DNA of 5,979 nt, from the NCBI GenBank assembly GCA_031404155.1, contig JANNGZ010000485.1, positions 1-5,979 on the forward strand, read 5' to 3'. The notes beneath the pieces were generated by a model. The model ran no database searches. It was not told the origin of the DNA and was given only the letters and a program-made list of their open reading frames with translations. This document shows positions 4,944 to 5,979 of the stretch, one piece after another (positions within the stretch are counted from its first letter, which is position 1; each line of letters opens with the position of its first letter). Source of the DNA: JANNGZ01 sp031404155 (lineage in GTDB: Bacteria > Pseudomonadota > Gammaproteobacteria > Burkholderiales > Burkholderiaceae_C). The translations under genes and the position numbers were made by a program.

Positions 4944-4950
4944 TCCCCTT
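4944..4950 (-). promoter_or_regulatory. Ribosome binding site deciding the VOC start
   Basis: AAGGGGA (4950-4944, minus strand) ends 7 nt before ATG 4936, inside the 17-bp gap after the exported hypothetical gene. It supports the 129-aa product. Confidence 0.65.
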
Positions 4951-4953
4951 CGA

Positions 4954-5358
4954 TCACATCAGCTTCGCTTTGAACCAGCGCTCGACGGGCTCGGGGTTGG
5001 GGCGAAAGAACGACGGCTTGCGCTGCCACATGAGCACGCCTTCGACTTCGTTGCCCTTCACCGTGCCGCGCCATTGGTTGCGGCCGTACTCGGGACTCAG
5101 CGCGGTCGCATCGAAGCGGACCGCGTCGCCCTCCTTCGTCGTCGTGTAGGCGCCCTTCTCGAAGCCGTACTTCTCGCAGACCGACGACTGGAACTTCCCG
5201 TCGGCGAAGGTGAACACGACGCTCGTTTCCTCCGCCGCCTTGCCCTTGTCGCCGATGTCACCGACGTACTTCTTGCCGTCGAGCGCGCCCTGCGCCGCGG
5301 CGATCGGCGCGGCAAGCATGAGCGCAAGGGCGACGAACGTACTGGACCAGTTCTTCAT
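4954..5358 (-). CDS. Exported conserved-type hypothetical protein
   Basis: A 134-residue protein of unknown function with a clear signal peptide: MKNWSSTFVALALMLAAPIA, with likely cleavage after AAA near residue 22. The mature part is about 110 residues and looks β-rich: KKYVGDIGDKGK, SVVFTFADGKFQSSVCEKYG, AYTTTKEGDAVRFDATALSP, QWRGTVKGNEVEGVLMWQRK. It has one cysteine (residue 61), so no internal disulfide is possible. The layout of label-like strands and GxVKGNxxEG turns recalls small periplasmic proteins of proteobacteria, but I do not recognise a named family. The start ATG 5358 has AAGGAG 6 nt upstream. It is the first gene of a pair with the VOC protein at 4936-4547. The shared transcript suggests a linked role, but nothing shows what it is. 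Confidence 0.82.
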   Translation of the reverse strand: MKNWSSTFVALALMLAAPIAAAQGALDGKKYVGDIGDKGKAAEETSVVFTFADGKFQSSVCEKYGFEKGAYTTTKEGDAVRFDATALSPEYGRNQWRGTVKGNEVEGVLMWQRKPSFFRPNPEPVERWFKAKLM

Positions 5359-5421
5359 GGAAGGCTCCTTGGCGATGCACGCCGCTGCGGACGCCCAGAT
5401 GATGCGCCTGTCGCCTTGAAA

Positions 5422-5450
5422 TTACTACACGCGGCGCGGCATTCCCTGAA
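5422..5450 (-). promoter_or_regulatory. Possible promoter for the exported protein-VOC pair
   Basis: On the minus strand, TTCAGG (5450-5445) and TAGTAA (5427-5422) are 17 nt apart. They are the best sigma-70-like pair in the 105-bp gap, and the local TAGTAATTT is the only AT-rich patch. Each hexamer matches the consensus at 3 of 6 bases. The leader would be about 57 nt. Weak support. Confidence 0.3.
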
Positions 5451-5463
5451 CCTGGCCGCACCG

Positions 5464-5979
5464 TCAGGCCGCCATCGCCGCCGCCGCCCGCACCTCCACC
5501 CGCACCTGCTCGGTCAATTCGGCCTTGAGCTCGGCAAACGCCGGCGTCGTCTTCACCGAGTAGTGGCGCGGGTGCGGGATGTCGACGCGGCGGTCGAGCT
5601 TGATGCGGCCCGGCCGCGCGCTCATCACGACCACGCGCGAGCCCATGAACACCGCTTCGTCGATGTCATGGGTGACGAACAGCACCGTCTTGCGCTCGGC
5701 CTCCCAGATGCCGAGCAGCAGCTCCTGCATCAGCTCGCGCGTCTGGTGGTCAAGCGCGCCGAAGGGCTCGTCCATCAGCAGCATGCGCGGGCCGTTGGCC
5801 AGCGCGCGCGCGATCGCGACGCGCTGCTGCATGCCGCCCGAGAGCTGCTTCGGGAAGTGGTGCTCGAAGCCGCGCAGTCCCACCTTGGCGAGGAAGGCGT
5901 CGGCGATCTCCAACTGCTGCGCGCGGGGCAGGCCACGCTCGACGAGGCCGAAGCAGACGTTGTCGCGCACCGTCAGCCA
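5464..5979 (-). CDS. ABC transporter ATP-binding protein, NitT/TauT type (N-terminus beyond window)
   Basis: The C-terminal 171 residues of an ABC ATPase of the nitrate/sulfonate/taurine import class (SsuB/TauB/NrtD-like). It powers uptake through a membrane permease and a periplasmic binding protein. In order, it shows WLTVRDNVCFGL after the Q-loop region, the signature LSGGMQQRVAIARALA, Walker B MLLMDEPFGALD with the D-loop, and the H-loop VLFVTHDIDEAVFMG. The class-typical tail ARPGRIKLDRRVDIPHPRH follows. Walker A and about 95-100 residues lie past the right edge. The frame is open to 5979 with no start inside the window; the GTG at 5970 lies within conserved sequence and is not the start. 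Its last 97 bp have a diverged copy at 3155-3251. The imported substrate cannot be told from the ATPase alone. Confidence 0.94.
   Translation of the reverse strand, partial: WLTVRDNVCFGLVERGLPRAQQLEIADAFLAKVGLRGFEHHFPKQLSGGMQQRVAIARALANGPRMLLMDEPFGALDHQTRELMQELLLGIWEAERKTVLFVTHDIDEAVFMGSRVVVMSARPGRIKLDRRVDIPHPRHYSVKTTPAFAELKAELTEQVRVEVRAAAAMAA

Noticed and set aside
5464..5970. Treating GTG 5970 as the start of the ABC ATPase
   Set aside because: The codons before it (WLT) continue the conserved sequence, and Walker A must lie upstream, so the gene is simply cut by the window edge.
1..5979. CRISPR arrays, tRNA or rRNA genes, riboswitches, phage or defence genes
   Set aside because: I searched by eye on both strands and found no regularly spaced repeats, cloverleaf-type sequence, conserved RNA core or hallmark protein motifs.

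Overview
The window is high-GC DNA with dense, mostly minus-strand coding. The ArgG type, the ECF sigma/DGPF pair, the CadC-type winged-helix fragment and the NitT/TauT-type ABC ATPase all suggest a betaproteobacterium, probably Burkholderiales. This is inferred from protein style only; no rRNA or other marker gene is present. The region looks like an accessory part of a chromosome: small stress or detoxification-type genes, gene remnants and one inserted repeat.

Layout from left to right. The 5' end of argG (argininosuccinate synthase, minus strand) runs off the left edge. A roughly 190-bp element with long imperfect terminal inverted repeats lies between argG and the next gene. Next comes a minus-strand cluster, given here in transcription order: a DGPF/YCII-domain gene (2743-2386, apparently broken by a 2-nt frameshift), an ECF42-type sigma factor (2332-1010) and a PhnB-like VOC protein (890-453). 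A sequence matching the published ECF42 promoter pattern (TGTCGA, 16 nt, CGTC) lies 45 bp upstream of the DGPF start, so the sigma factor probably transcribes its own cluster.

Between about 2744 and 3154 I see no credible gene. At 3155-3515 there is a composite pseudogene. It is the N-terminal DNA-binding domain of a CadC-type regulator, joined within about 12 bp to a 97-bp copy of the 3' end of an ABC-transporter ATPase gene. A related, in-frame copy of that 3' end is the true terminus of the ATPase gene at the right edge of the window. On the plus strand, divergent from the regulator remnant, a DUF4242 gene and an exported SnoaL/NTF2-like gene overlap by one base (TGATG) and are probably translationally coupled.

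A convergent intergenic stretch (4374-4546) with palindromes and a hairpin separates these from a minus-strand pair: an exported hypothetical protein (5358-4954) and a VOC/glyoxalase-like protein (4936-4547). The right edge holds the C-terminal two thirds of a nitrate/sulfonate/taurine-type ABC ATPase.

I see no defence system, CRISPR array, tRNA or complete transposon. The points most worth following up are the sigma/DGPF module with its own promoter, the chimeric junction between regulator and ABC gene, and the MITE-like element.
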